A stretch of DNA of 64,000 bases from UBA6772 sp965183875 (GCA_965183875.1 CBCYMK010000038.1:46087-110086); one strand, 5' to 3'; positions 32,995-42,320 are shown, counted from the stretch's first letter. Notes: generated from the letters alone by a model not told the origin. Numbers and translations are program-made.

Positions 32995-34230
32995 TTAGTA
33001 GTGACATTTACCACACTCTAAACCACCGATCATATCAACAGTGATATCTTCACCGTGGTATTTTTCAACCCAATTTTCATTGAGGTCGTGGTAGTAAGGA
33101 TTGTCAGTATCTACCTTAGTTTCTTTGTGACAGTCAACACACCATCCCATTGTAAGAGGAGAGTATTGCTCAACCACATCCATTTCTTCAACTGGCCCGT
33201 GACAAGTTTGACATTCTAAACCTGCAACATTTACGTGTTGAGAGTGATTGTAATAAGCTAAATCTGGAAGATTATGTATACGAACCCATTCAATAGGCTT
33301 TTGTTCATAATCTTCAATATAAGTTCTTGTTTCAGCATCAAAACCAATTGCATCATAAATCTTAGCAATTTCGGTAGTACCTGTTTGTGTACCGCTACTG
33401 ATGTAAGTATGACAGTTCATACAAACATTTGCAGAAGGTACTCCTGAAGTTTTACTATGACGTGCACCTGAGTGACAGTAGTTACAGTCGATTCCATTTT
33501 CTCCAGCGTGAATTTTGTGAGAGAATGCAATTGGTTGTTCTGGTTGGTATCCTTGTTGAACACCTACAGTTAATAAACCATCCCAAACTACTTTACCTCC
33601 GTACAACATCATAAAGATTACGAAGAATACGATAAATACAGGATTAGACTTTAACCAAGAAGTAGCACCACTAAGTAAACTTACCGTTTCCTCACCTTTA
33701 GCTTCTTTTAATACGTTTTTAACTTTCACTAAAACGAATAAAGAAACCAATAGGATAAGCAGAGCAACTGCCATTAGGGTTTTAGATTCTGAAGACGCTC
33801 CAGTTGAAGCATCGGCTCCAACAACAGATACATCAGCAACAACCTCTTTTGGACCTTCTTGAATATAGGCCAAAATATTGTCGATGTCTTCATTAGAAAA
33901 CTGCGGGAAAGCAGTCATCTGTGTTTTGTTGTACTTCTCAAAAGCTTCAATGGCTTGTTCGTCACCACTAGCAATAAGCTCAGATGAGTTCTTAATCCAT
34001 GAATACAACCATTCAGTTGTGTACTTTTCGTTAATGTGGCCAGCAAGACCAGGTCCAATTAGCTTTTTATCCTCATCGCCTAAATAGTGGCAAGAAGCAC
34101 AATTGCTTGAAAATAAACCTTCTCCGATTTCTGCATCTTGTGCAAAGGAGACATTAATAGATGTGATGAATAGCAAAGCAAATAAGGTTAAAACCTTAGT
34201 GCTAAATAGCTTACCGTTTTTACTTGTCAT
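32995..34230 (-). CDS. actA: Alternative complex III subunit ActA, six-heme cytochrome c
   Basis: First gene of the respiratory operon, 411 residues. Signal peptide 1-30; an N-terminal monoheme cytochrome domain with CASCH (44-48) and a Met ligand near 105; two membrane segments (about 153-171 and 197-218); then a class-III-type domain with five CxxCH motifs at 249, 270, 340, 364 and 406. So six hemes c are encoded, one more than the pentaheme ActA described for Rhodothermus. The extra domain appears to be a fusion common in Flavobacteriales, from memory. ActA relays electrons from the ActB Fe-S clusters outwards. Confidence 0.95.
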   Translation of the reverse strand: MTSKNGKLFSTKVLTLFALLFITSINVSFAQDAEIGEGLFSSNCASCHYLGDEDKKLIGPGLAGHINEKYTTEWLYSWIKNSSELIASGDEQAIEAFEKYNKTQMTAFPQFSNEDIDNILAYIQEGPKEVVADVSVVGADASTGASSESKTLMAVALLILLVSLFVLVKVKNVLKEAKGEETVSLLSGATSWLKSNPVFIVFFVIFMMLYGGKVVWDGLLTVGVQQGYQPEQPIAFSHKIHAGENGIDCNYCHSGARHSKTSGVPSANVCMNCHTYISSGTQTGTTEIAKIYDAIGFDAETRTYIEDYEQKPIEWVRIHNLPDLAYYNHSQHVNVAGLECQTCHGPVEEMDVVEQYSPLTMGWCVDCHKETKVDTDNPYYHDLNENWVEKYHGEDITVDMIGGLECGKCHY

Positions 34231-34276
34231 AATTCTAGGCGCTCTCTAAATTAAGTAGCTTAGTTTTTCTCGATTG

Positions 34277-34358
34277 CAAAAATAACATATTCATTTTTTA
34301 GTAGAAACTACTACAGCACAAAAAGAGCAGTTTATATTGGTTCTAAATTAACCAATAT
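34277..34358 (-). promoter_or_regulatory. Candidate promoter and dyads upstream of the act-cox operon
   Basis: Minus-strand TATTTTTG (34284-34277) is an exact TAnnTTTG -7 box, 47 bases before the actA ATG. A perfect 6-bp dyad TAGTAG-AAA-CTACTA (34299-34313) lies over the expected -33 position, and a 9-bp dyad ATATTGGTT-N7-AACCAATAT (34334-34358) lies about 40 bases further up. No TTG is present at the ideal -33 distance, which would fit an activator-dependent promoter. No regulator is identified. Confidence 0.4.
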
Positions 34359-34642
34359 TAACTTGCATGTAATTCAATAGGCAACTTGAAATCTATATAG
34401 AACAAATTAAAAGGAGACCATTTGCGCATTATTAGGTATAACAGAAGGACTTATAACTTGAGAATTTTATTTACACAGGTCAAAAGGAAACTTATAAAAT
34501 CATGTAATATGATGAATAATGTATAGCACTGAATAAAAGTCCGAGATATAGTTCCCTTTATATACACCCGAGTAAAACGAACTCCTAAGGCAAAGAAAAA
34601 TTACAACATTCTGTAATCTTGTAGATAAGAATATAATTCCTT

Positions 34643-34650
34643 TACATTTG
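34643..34650 (+). promoter_or_regulatory. -7 box for the SPOR-domain gene
   Basis: TACATTTG, exact TAnnTTTG, 15 bases before the ATG; a TTG at 34619-34621 lies 21 bases upstream, close to the usual spacing. Confidence 0.55.
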
Positions 34651-34665
34651 TAGCAAAGAAAAAAG

Positions 34666-35091
34666 ATGAAATTTAGAATATTACTGATTGGAGCATTCGC
34701 ACTCTCGCTGAATATGAATGCCCAAGATTGGGACTATAACGAAGATATAGATACCGTAAGCATTGAAGCTTCTGTAAATTATGTCAACACGTTTAAAGTA
34801 GATGATTTATTAGACAAAAAAAGAAGAATTGAAAAAGACTCAAAAAAAGTAAAGGTCTATAGAATACAAATTTACTCAGGGAGCAGAATAGGATCTAATG
34901 AGGCCTTAAAAAAGTTTAACTCAAGGTTCCCAGAACTTAAGAGTGAAACAAGCTACGAACAACCCTACTTTAAAACTAAAGCCGCAGCTTACAGAACAAA
35001 ACTAGACGCGCATCGAGCATTAGTAGAAATAAAAAAATCATTTAGAGACGCTTTTATATTCGAAGAAAAAATATCGATTGACCAACTATAA
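34666..35091 (+). CDS. SPOR-domain-like exported protein
   Basis: A 141-residue protein with a signal peptide (residues 1-19, ending NMNAQ). The C-terminal half fits a SPOR domain, which binds denuded peptidoglycan strands: VYRIQIYSGSRIGSNEALKKF, then YFKTKAAAYRTKLDAHRALVEIKKSFRDAFIF. The usual GxF/RVxVG residues are altered (KTKAAAYRTK), typical for the short flavobacterial members. It ends in a long bidirectional hairpin facing infB. Confidence 0.8.
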   Translation: MKFRILLIGAFALSLNMNAQDWDYNEDIDTVSIEASVNYVNTFKVDDLLDKKRRIEKDSKKVKVYRIQIYSGSRIGSNEALKKFNSRFPELKSETSYEQPYFKTKAAAYRTKLDAHRALVEIKKSFRDAFIFEEKISIDQL

Positions 35092-35096
35092 AAAAG

Positions 35097-35145
35097 TATA
35101 GAACAAAAAAAGAGCTGCAATTTGCAGCTCTTTTTTTGTTCTATA
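35097..35145. terminator. Long bidirectional terminator between the SPOR gene and infB
   Basis: A 24-bp perfect inverted repeat (35097-35120 with 35122-35145) around one central base. The stem contains an A7 and a T7 tract, so each arm provides the U run for one direction. It lies between converging genes. Confidence 0.93.
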
Positions 35146-35158
35146 AATTCTTAGAGAA

Positions 35159-38050
35159 TTATAACTTTCTCTTAACTTCAACTTCTTCGTAACCTTCGAT
35201 TATATCACCGATTTTAATATCGTTGAATTTCTCGATGTTAAGACCACATTCGTAACCTTTACCAACTTCTTTAACGTCGTCTTTAAAGCGTTTAAGAGAG
35301 CCTAAGCCACCAGTATACACAACTACACCGTCACGGATAAGTCTAACTTGAGTGTTTCTATTTATTTTACCATCTAATACGTAACAACCAGCAATTGTAC
35401 CAACCTTGGTAACTTTAAAGGTCTCACGAACTTCAATATTACAAACAATCTCTTCTTTAGTGTCAGGAGATAACATACCTTCCATTGCCTCTTTCACTTC
35501 GTTTATTGCATCGTAGATGATAGAGTAAAGACGTACATCAATTTCTTCTTGTTCAGCTAATTTACGAGCAGATGTAGAAGGACGTACTTGGAAACCAAGT
35601 ACAATTGCATCAGAAGCAGTAGCTAATAAGATATCAGACTCTGAAATCTGACCAACAGCTTTATGTATGATATTAACTTGTATTGAATCGGTAGATAACT
35701 TCTGTAGTGAATCAGACAATGCTTCAATAGAACCATCAACATCACCTTTAAGGATAATATTCAATTCTTGGAAATCACCAAGAGCTAAACGCCTACCAAT
35801 CTCATCAAGAGTAAGGTGTTTCTGAGTACGTATACTTTGTTCTCTTTGTAGTTGTGTACGTTTTAATGCAATAGATTTCGCTTCGCGCTCATCAGACATT
35901 ACATTAAACTTATCTCCTGCTTGAGGAGCTCCACTTAAACCTAATATACTTACTGGAGCAGAAGGACCAGCAGTTTTTACATTAACACCACGTTCGTTGA
36001 ACATAGCTTTTACTTTACCTGTATGCTGACCAGCTAAAAGGAAATCTCCAACAGATAATGTTCCGGACTGTACTAACATAGTAGTAACAAATCCTTTCCC
36101 TTTATCAAGAGATGCTTCAATAATAGATCCTTTAGCAGCCTTATTAGGGTTTGCTTTAAGATCTAGCATCTCTGATTCTAACAATACTTTTTCAAGTAAA
36201 TCATCAACACCTTGACCATGCTTAGCAGAAATATCATGTGATTGGAACTTTCCCCCCCAATCCTCGACTAAAAGGTTCATACCAGCTAATTGCTCCTTGA
36301 TTTTCTCAGGGTTAGCACCTTGCTTATCTACTTTGTTAATTGCAAAAACAATAGGCACTTCGGCAGCTTGAGCGTGAGAAATAGCTTCTTTTGTTTGCGG
36401 CATGATATCATCATCCGCTGCAATAACGATAATTGCAATATCTGTTACCTGAGCACCACGAGCACGCATTGCAGTAAAGGCTTCGTGACCTGGAGTATCA
36501 AGGAATGTAATATGTTTACCTGTCTTTAATTCGACGTCATATGCACCAATATGTTGTGTGATTCCACCGGCTTCACCAGCGATCACATTGGCTTTACGAA
36601 TATAATCTAATAGAGATGTTTTACCGTGATCAACGTGACCCATTACAGTAACAATTGGAGATCTATCTTTTAAATCCTCTACATTGTCCTCTACTTCTTC
36701 TATACTCTCTTGTACTTCTGCACTTACAAACTCAACCTCGAATCCAAATTCATCGGCTACGATAGTAAGTGTTTCAGCATCTAAACGCTGGTTCATGGTT
36801 ACCATGATTCCCAACATCATACAAGAAGATATAATTTGTGTTACTTGAACATCCATCATCGTAGCAAGCTCGTTTACGGTAACAAACTCTGTTACTTTAA
36901 TCGTTTTGCTTTCTTCGTCAGCGCGTTCAAGGTCTAGTGCATCTTGTTCTTTACGAACATCACGCTTAGATTTTCTATGTCTAGATCCTTTAGATTTACC
37001 TTTACCGGTAAGTTTATCTAAAGTCTCTGCAATTTTCTTTTGAATTTCTTCGGCAGTAGGTTCTGCTTTAACAACCTTCGGCTTTTTACCACGGGCTGGA
37101 CCTCTATTACCACCTTTTTGACCAGGTTTAACAGGCCTTCCAGTACCACCACCGTTAGGGCTGTTATTAATACGCTTGCGCTTCTTTTTGTTGTCTTTAT
37201 CTCCTGCAGGGTTACTTGAGGAAGCAACTTTCTTTTTCTTAGGCTTAGCAAATTTACTTAAGTCAATTACTTGACCAGTTAGTTTAGGACCAGAAAGCGT
37301 TTGAGACTTTGCTCTTAAAACTTCTGTAGTAGCTTTAACAGGCTTCTCTTCTTGAGTAGCTTCTGTTGCAGGTCTATTCAGTTTTTCAACTTTTATCTCT
37401 TTAACATTTTCAGCCTTAACAGGCTTATTAACGTCAATTTTACCAATTTGTTTAGGTCCCGAAAGAGATCCCTTAGCCTTAATAACCTCTTTAGGCTTAG
37501 ACACCTTCTTAGGTTCAACTTTAGCTTCTTGTACTTTTGCTGGCTTCTCCTTCTTAGGCTCAGTCTTTTTAGACTTAGCTTGAGGAGTTGCTTTTGGCGT
37601 TGCTATTGGCGTTGCTATTGGAGCAGCTTGCTTCGCTTCTGTTTTTGGAGTAGTTGCTTTGGTTGCAGGCTTCACAACTTCCTTAACAGGAGCTTTCTCT
37701 TTAGCTGGCTCAGCTTTTTCTACAGACTTAACTTTAGGGTCAATATCAATTTTACCCACAGTTTTAGGACCTGTAAAATCAGCCTTCGCTTTTATCACTT
37801 CTTTATCCAAAGCTTTTTTTACAGCAGCGGCCTTAACGGCTTCTTTCTCATCCTTTCGGGCTTGAGAAATTTCAGCAGAACGTTTGTGTTGTTCTACATC
37901 AGCACTAAACTCTTGCTTTAATAAAGCGTAGGAGTCTGGTGTAATTTTGGTATTCGGACGACCGTCGATTTTCACACCTTTAGTGGCTAGATGATCTACG
38001 ATGTTCGCAATACCTACGTTTAATTCTTTTGCAACCTTACTTAATCTCAT
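35159..38050 (-). CDS. infB: Translation initiation factor IF-2
   Basis: GTPase that places fMet-tRNA on the small ribosomal subunit. 963 residues: an N-terminal IF2N motif (MRLSKVAKELNVGIANIVDHL), a long Lys/Ala/Pro/Glu-rich region (about 60-370), a second IF2N-like segment (VTEFVTVNELATMMDVQ), then the G domain with GHVDHGKTSLLDYI, DTPGHEAF and NKVDK, and domains II-IV. The variable region contains three copies of an xGPKxxGxID motif near residues 93, 200 and 255. Last gene of rimP-nusA-infB. Confidence 0.98.
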   Translation of the reverse strand: MRLSKVAKELNVGIANIVDHLATKGVKIDGRPNTKITPDSYALLKQEFSADVEQHKRSAEISQARKDEKEAVKAAAVKKALDKEVIKAKADFTGPKTVGKIDIDPKVKSVEKAEPAKEKAPVKEVVKPATKATTPKTEAKQAAPIATPIATPKATPQAKSKKTEPKKEKPAKVQEAKVEPKKVSKPKEVIKAKGSLSGPKQIGKIDVNKPVKAENVKEIKVEKLNRPATEATQEEKPVKATTEVLRAKSQTLSGPKLTGQVIDLSKFAKPKKKKVASSSNPAGDKDNKKKRKRINNSPNGGGTGRPVKPGQKGGNRGPARGKKPKVVKAEPTAEEIQKKIAETLDKLTGKGKSKGSRHRKSKRDVRKEQDALDLERADEESKTIKVTEFVTVNELATMMDVQVTQIISSCMMLGIMVTMNQRLDAETLTIVADEFGFEVEFVSAEVQESIEEVEDNVEDLKDRSPIVTVMGHVDHGKTSLLDYIRKANVIAGEAGGITQHIGAYDVELKTGKHITFLDTPGHEAFTAMRARGAQVTDIAIIVIAADDDIMPQTKEAISHAQAAEVPIVFAINKVDKQGANPEKIKEQLAGMNLLVEDWGGKFQSHDISAKHGQGVDDLLEKVLLESEMLDLKANPNKAAKGSIIEASLDKGKGFVTTMLVQSGTLSVGDFLLAGQHTGKVKAMFNERGVNVKTAGPSAPVSILGLSGAPQAGDKFNVMSDEREAKSIALKRTQLQREQSIRTQKHLTLDEIGRRLALGDFQELNIILKGDVDGSIEALSDSLQKLSTDSIQVNIIHKAVGQISESDILLATASDAIVLGFQVRPSTSARKLAEQEEIDVRLYSIIYDAINEVKEAMEGMLSPDTKEEIVCNIEVRETFKVTKVGTIAGCYVLDGKINRNTQVRLIRDGVVVYTGGLGSLKRFKDDVKEVGKGYECGLNIEKFNDIKIGDIIEGYEEVEVKRKL

Positions 38051-38100
38051 GCTTGCTATTTAGATTGTAGCGTTTTGTTCTGTTGGACTCCTACTAATTA

Positions 38101-39336
38101 TTAGTCTTCAAATTCAGACTTCAAAATAGATTGAATCTCATTAACTGTTTCCTCTTCTAAGTCTGTACGCTTAACCAATTCGGCAGCCGAAAGTTCTAAA
38201 ACAGACTTGGCGGTATCGCAGCCAATATTCTTTAATTCTTTAATGATCCAATCGTCAATTTCATCAACGAACTCTGTTAATGCAACATCTTCAGAATCAT
38301 CAATATCTCTATATACGTCAATTTCGTAGCCTGTAATAGAGCCAGCCAAACGAATGTTTGTACCACCTCTACCAATAGCCAACGACACTTGATCTGGCTT
38401 TAAATAAACCTCTGCTCTATTATTATCCTCATCTACAGTGATAGAAGAAACTTTAGCAGGACTTAAAGCACGGGTAATGAATAAGGATGTATTACTGGTG
38501 TAATTAATTACGTCAATATTTTCATTCCCTAATTCTCTAACGATACCGTGAATTCTAGATCCTTTCATACCTACACAAGCACCTACAGGGTCTATGCGTT
38601 CGTCGTAAGACTCTACAGCAACCTTAGCTTTTTCTCCAGGTATACGTTCAATTTTCTTAACGATAATTAAACCATCAGCTACTTCAGGGATTTCTTGTTC
38701 GAACAAACGCTCTAAGAACTTAGGAGAAGTACGAGACAATACAATTCTAGGCTTAGTACCTTTTAACTGTACTTCTTTTACAACCCCACGGATAGTATCT
38801 CCTTTTCTAAAGAAGTCAGAACGTATTTGTTGTTCCTTAGGAAGGATTACCTCATTGTCCATATCATCAATAATAATAACCTCACGGTTACGGATGTGAT
38901 GTACTTCACCAGAAATTATCTCACCTACCAACTCTTTATACTTATTATAAAGGTCTGTATTATCGTGTTCTTGAATACGACCAATTAAATTTTGACGCAT
39001 CGACAAGATTGCACGACGACCAAAATCAATTAAGTGTACTTCTTCAGAAACCTCTTCGTCGACTTCAAAATCTGGTTCAATTTTAATAGCGCTAGAATAT
39101 TCTATTTCAGCGTTTTCATCTTCTACTGCACCGTCTTTTACAACAATACGGTTTCTCCAGATTTCTAAATCTCCTTTATCAGGATTTACAATAATATCGA
39201 AATTCTCATCAGAACCATATTTCTTTATGATCATGTTTCTGAATACATCTTCGATGATTCCCATTAACGTAACACGGTCGATATTTTTATCGTCCTTAAA
39301 CTCTGCAAATGAATCTATAAGAGCTAAATTCTCCAT
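38101..39336 (-). CDS. nusA: Transcription termination/antitermination protein NusA
   Basis: RNA-polymerase-binding factor for pausing, termination and antitermination. 411 residues: N-terminal domain, S1 domain (VGEIISGEVHHIRNREVII), and two KH domains (GACVGMKGSRIHGIVRELGNE and LAIGRGGTNIRLAGSITG). The acidic C terminus with a helix-hairpin-like segment (ELKNIGCDTAKSVLELSAAELVKRTDL) is present. Ten bases follow rimP and 50 precede infB, the standard operon. Confidence 0.97.
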   Translation of the reverse strand: MENLALIDSFAEFKDDKNIDRVTLMGIIEDVFRNMIIKKYGSDENFDIIVNPDKGDLEIWRNRIVVKDGAVEDENAEIEYSSAIKIEPDFEVDEEVSEEVHLIDFGRRAILSMRQNLIGRIQEHDNTDLYNKYKELVGEIISGEVHHIRNREVIIIDDMDNEVILPKEQQIRSDFFRKGDTIRGVVKEVQLKGTKPRIVLSRTSPKFLERLFEQEIPEVADGLIIVKKIERIPGEKAKVAVESYDERIDPVGACVGMKGSRIHGIVRELGNENIDVINYTSNTSLFITRALSPAKVSSITVDEDNNRAEVYLKPDQVSLAIGRGGTNIRLAGSITGYEIDVYRDIDDSEDVALTEFVDEIDDWIIKELKNIGCDTAKSVLELSAAELVKRTDLEEETVNEIQSILKSEFED

Positions 39337-39346
39337 TTCACCTTAC

Positions 39347-39802
39347 TTAAAATGTGATTAACACTATTGTTTGTTTAATATCTCGGTATTCTATAACGCG
39401 GTTGTTTATAACCGTAATCTTTCCTTTTCCTGTAGGCTTCTTTTCTCTAGATTTCCACTCTAGAGTGATAGACTCCTCTGAAGCAGCAATCATTTTCGCT
39501 TCTATTACCTCGTCGGTATTTAAGGTAACCTTTACTTTACGTCCTACATTTTTATTGTACTGGCGTAAAACTAAAGGCTCTCCTATTCCAGAAGAAGCAA
39601 CCGTTAACGAAAAATCTTCTTCTTCTCGATCCAAATCAAACTCTATTGCACGACTTACAGTTCTGCAGTCGGCTAAAGTTAAACCTGTTTCGCTGTCTAA
39701 AAGCACATTGATGTCGTTACTAGAACTAACCGTTAACTTCACTACAAAGATCTCAGTTCCAGCAATCGCATCTTCTATTAACTCTTTTACTTTTTCTTTC
39801 AA
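39347..39802 (-). CDS. rimP: Ribosome maturation factor RimP
   Basis: Needed for 30S subunit maturation. 151 residues with TVSSSNDINVLLDSETGLTLADCRTVSRAIEFDLD and the DFSLTVASSGIGEPL motif of the family. The start is a TTG; no in-frame ATG lies nearby, and the homologous start fits. First gene of rimP-nusA-infB. Immediately upstream is the terminator of the large secreted protein gene. Confidence 0.95.
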   Translation of the reverse strand: MKEKVKELIEDAIAGTEIFVVKLTVSSSNDINVLLDSETGLTLADCRTVSRAIEFDLDREEEDFSLTVASSGIGEPLVLRQYNKNVGRKVKVTLNTDEVIEAKMIAASEESITLEWKSREKKPTGKGKITVINNRVIEYRDIKQTIVLITF

Positions 39803-39814
39803 TATCCTAAGTAT

Positions 39815-39840
39815 AAAAAGAGGGGACTTTACGTCCCCTC
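39815..39840 (-). terminator. Terminator of the secreted thioredoxin-fusion gene
   Basis: Stem GAGGGGAC / GTCCCCTC with a five-base loop, followed on the minus strand by five U. It lies 50 bases after the stop of the 743-residue protein and just before rimP. Confidence 0.88.
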
Positions 39841-39889
39841 CTATCTTTCACCATAAATACGATGCAAATATACATATTTTTTCTATTCC

Positions 39890-42121
39890 TTAACGTATAA
39901 CAAGTCTTTTATAGCCATGATTCGTTTTGGAGCTAACTTTCACCATATAAACACCAGGTGATAAATCCGCTAAATTGAAATACTCTACCTGAGCACCAAC
40001 AGCAGAAACAAGTCTACTATGTACTTTTTGTCCTTGAATATTGAAGAATTCTATATTCACTTCCTCCTTCTCTGCTGTAGAGAAAGTTAGGTAACAGCTA
40101 GAACTAGCTGGATTTGGATAAAGCGATAAAGTATTTTGAATTTTATTTTCAAACACATTTAAAGGTGTAGCATAAACATAAATATTGTCTAAGTAAATCC
40201 AATAATTATTCTCATCGTTATAATGTCTAAAAGCAATATAAACCTCTTGTCCAGCATAATCGCTAAGATCAAGAGTTCTTTGAGTATATGTATCTCCTGG
40301 AACAGACTCTTCAAAAATCACAAATTCACCTTCATCGATTAAAGAATCTTCTTGCGTCTCGTATACTAACACAGCATAGTTATCTAAATAAGCAGCATCT
40401 TTAGCTTTCACAAAATAAGAAAGAGTAGTATTTTCTTCAATATGCAACTTTGGTAATCTCAATAAATTGTCAGGATCTAGAGAACCTACATTATCGATAT
40501 AAGAACTAGAACCTGCAGACCTAAGACTGTTATATGCTGCATCTTCATCTGTTAAATGCGACCATATAGAACCGTCTTCATCTCTATCCATGTTTTTCCA
40601 GCAATCAGTTAAAAATGCATCTTCTTCGAAGTCTTCATAAAAAGGTAAACCAACAGGTACACATGTTGTGTTTTCTTCACACAAACCATCGTCTATGGTT
40701 GCCTCCATATTATAATTTAACGCATCGTCATCAGTACAACCAGCAATTTCTTCTTGCCCTTGAACGAACAACATATTTAAGTCGTCTATATAAAACTGTC
40801 TTGTCTGCTCTTCTGGCGTAAGAGATTTAAACTGAATCCCAGCCAACTTCATAGAACCATCTTCTATGGTTCTAGCCTGGTAAATATAAGGCCACATATA
40901 AACCTCTTCGTTATTTAAAGACAAGCTTGCAATCCCATTATCTATATCAACAAAATGTTTTAATTCAAACCACTCTCCCATAGGGACATTAAAAGAATGT
41001 GCATTTTCTTGACCTACATTTAAAGAAGCAGTCCCATCGTTTTCGGCATAAAACTCCATTGCAGGAATAACCTCAGTACTGTCGCAAGACATCTCATGTA
41101 ACACCTTATAGTAAGCAGATCCATCTTCAGGAATCAACATAGAAAAAGTAAACTCATAAGCCCCATAAGTCATATCTCCTAGTGATTTATACACATCTGA
41201 AGGACCATGATAAATAAGCATAGAATTATCACCACTTTGTGCATATAACTGCGATACCTGAGCTAAATTTTCTACCTCACATAAAGCCTCCCAATCTGCA
41301 GACTGAGGAACAATTTCATTAAATGGTGTATAGAGTTCAAAATCATCAGAGGTAAATACCTGACCAATAAACCCTACTGTAAAGTCACTAATATACTCTT
41401 GTTGCTCGTCGCTAGAATCTGTAATCACTAATTGATAATCACCTGGCATAACCGAAGTCATTTCCAAATCCTCTCCTATAACAGTCCCATCACTATCTAA
41501 CCAAGTAACAGTTAAAGGCTCTAAACCACCGTGAATATTTACAGAAAATTCTCCAGTAGAGTGTCCCATTCCAGTAGCAGAGCTAACTGATAAATCTACA
41601 CTTATAGGAGCAACGCATTGTTCTTCTTTCTCAATTCCAGCAGCAGCAAAAACACCATAAAACCCTAAGTGAGTTTCGGTATAAGTACTGTCTAAGGGAC
41701 TAATCGTAACAATAGTTGGAACACCTGTTATTCCGTAGGCATCGTGAGCAGCATCTCCACCACCATCAGTACCACTAACCATAGGAAGGCCGTGTACACC
41801 AGGCATATACTCCTCTTCAAAATCTATACAAGCCTGGGTATCAGAACCGGTATCTATAGAAATGAAAATTACATCGTTATAATTACATCCAAAGTCTATA
41901 AAACCTTGACCTAGATCAGGTGCTACACCTTGACAGGGACCACACCAAGTACCAAAAAAGTCAACAACAACGTACTTACCTTGACCTAAATAGTCATACA
42001 GTTCGTGGGTTTCTCCTAAGATATCAGTAACAACAAAATTGGGTGCAGTAACAGGATCTTGAGCTTTAGCTGCTGTACCAAAGGCAAAAGCAACTGCTAA
42101 TAAAATGTAAAGTTTTTTCAT
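39890..42121 (-). CDS. Secreted thioredoxin-domain protein with type IX sorting tail
   Basis: A 743-residue multidomain protein. Signal peptide 1-20 (ending AAKAQ); a TlpA-like redoxin domain (about 25-165) with active site FFGTWCGPCQ (Cys60, Cys63); an Ig/SprB-like segment near 175-245; a LamG-like region near 250-445; a GCTDDDALNYNMEA motif; a MAM/cleaved-adhesin-like region near 490-650; and a type IX secretion C-terminal domain (LSLYPNPASSSCYLTF ... GVYMVKV ... KRLVIR). It should be carried across the outer membrane and attached or released there. Single gene with its own terminator. The partner or substrate is unknown. Confidence 0.88.
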   Translation of the reverse strand: MKKLYILLAVAFAFGTAAKAQDPVTAPNFVVTDILGETHELYDYLGQGKYVVVDFFGTWCGPCQGVAPDLGQGFIDFGCNYNDVIFISIDTGSDTQACIDFEEEYMPGVHGLPMVSGTDGGGDAAHDAYGITGVPTIVTISPLDSTYTETHLGFYGVFAAAGIEKEEQCVAPISVDLSVSSATGMGHSTGEFSVNIHGGLEPLTVTWLDSDGTVIGEDLEMTSVMPGDYQLVITDSSDEQQEYISDFTVGFIGQVFTSDDFELYTPFNEIVPQSADWEALCEVENLAQVSQLYAQSGDNSMLIYHGPSDVYKSLGDMTYGAYEFTFSMLIPEDGSAYYKVLHEMSCDSTEVIPAMEFYAENDGTASLNVGQENAHSFNVPMGEWFELKHFVDIDNGIASLSLNNEEVYMWPYIYQARTIEDGSMKLAGIQFKSLTPEEQTRQFYIDDLNMLFVQGQEEIAGCTDDDALNYNMEATIDDGLCEENTTCVPVGLPFYEDFEEDAFLTDCWKNMDRDEDGSIWSHLTDEDAAYNSLRSAGSSSYIDNVGSLDPDNLLRLPKLHIEENTTLSYFVKAKDAAYLDNYAVLVYETQEDSLIDEGEFVIFEESVPGDTYTQRTLDLSDYAGQEVYIAFRHYNDENNYWIYLDNIYVYATPLNVFENKIQNTLSLYPNPASSSCYLTFSTAEKEEVNIEFFNIQGQKVHSRLVSAVGAQVEYFNLADLSPGVYMVKVSSKTNHGYKRLVIR

Positions 42122-42190
42122 AATCTTCTTTTAAGGAGGGTAAATATACAAAAACAATTAAGTTCGTGTTTTTCAAGCAAAAACCTTACC

Positions 42191-42228
42191 AAAAAAAAGA
42201 AGCATTCTGTAAAGTACAGAACGCTTCT
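42191..42228 (-). terminator. Terminator-like hairpin without an evident gene
   Basis: Stem AGAAGC-A-TTCTGT with ACAGAA-C-GCTTCT (one mismatch), five-base loop, followed on the minus strand by seven U. It lies 93 bases beyond the tRNA-Gln terminator and 69 bases before the start of the secreted thioredoxin gene. It may be a second tRNA terminator, an attenuator, or the end of a small RNA. Confidence 0.6.
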
Positions 42229-42320
42229 AACATCGAGGGGTAATTTCGTAAACCACCCTATTTACCTAAATACAAACTCTTTAGTAACACCTAAAGGTAG
42301 CTTTTAAAATTGAGTAAACA

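Larger units (their letters stand above)
34231..34665. other. Intergenic region between actA and the SPOR gene (435 bases)
   Basis: Divergent promoter region. Apart from the minus-strand box and dyads and the plus-strand box given separately, no gene, RNA or repeat was recognised in 34360-34640. Confidence 0.6.

Noticed and set aside
37352..37921. Long plus-strand frame opposite the infB linker
   Set aside because: It is antisense to the Lys/Ala/Pro-rich IF-2 linker and gives a Phe/Leu/Arg/Ser-biased product, an effect of codon bias. No start signals or domains.
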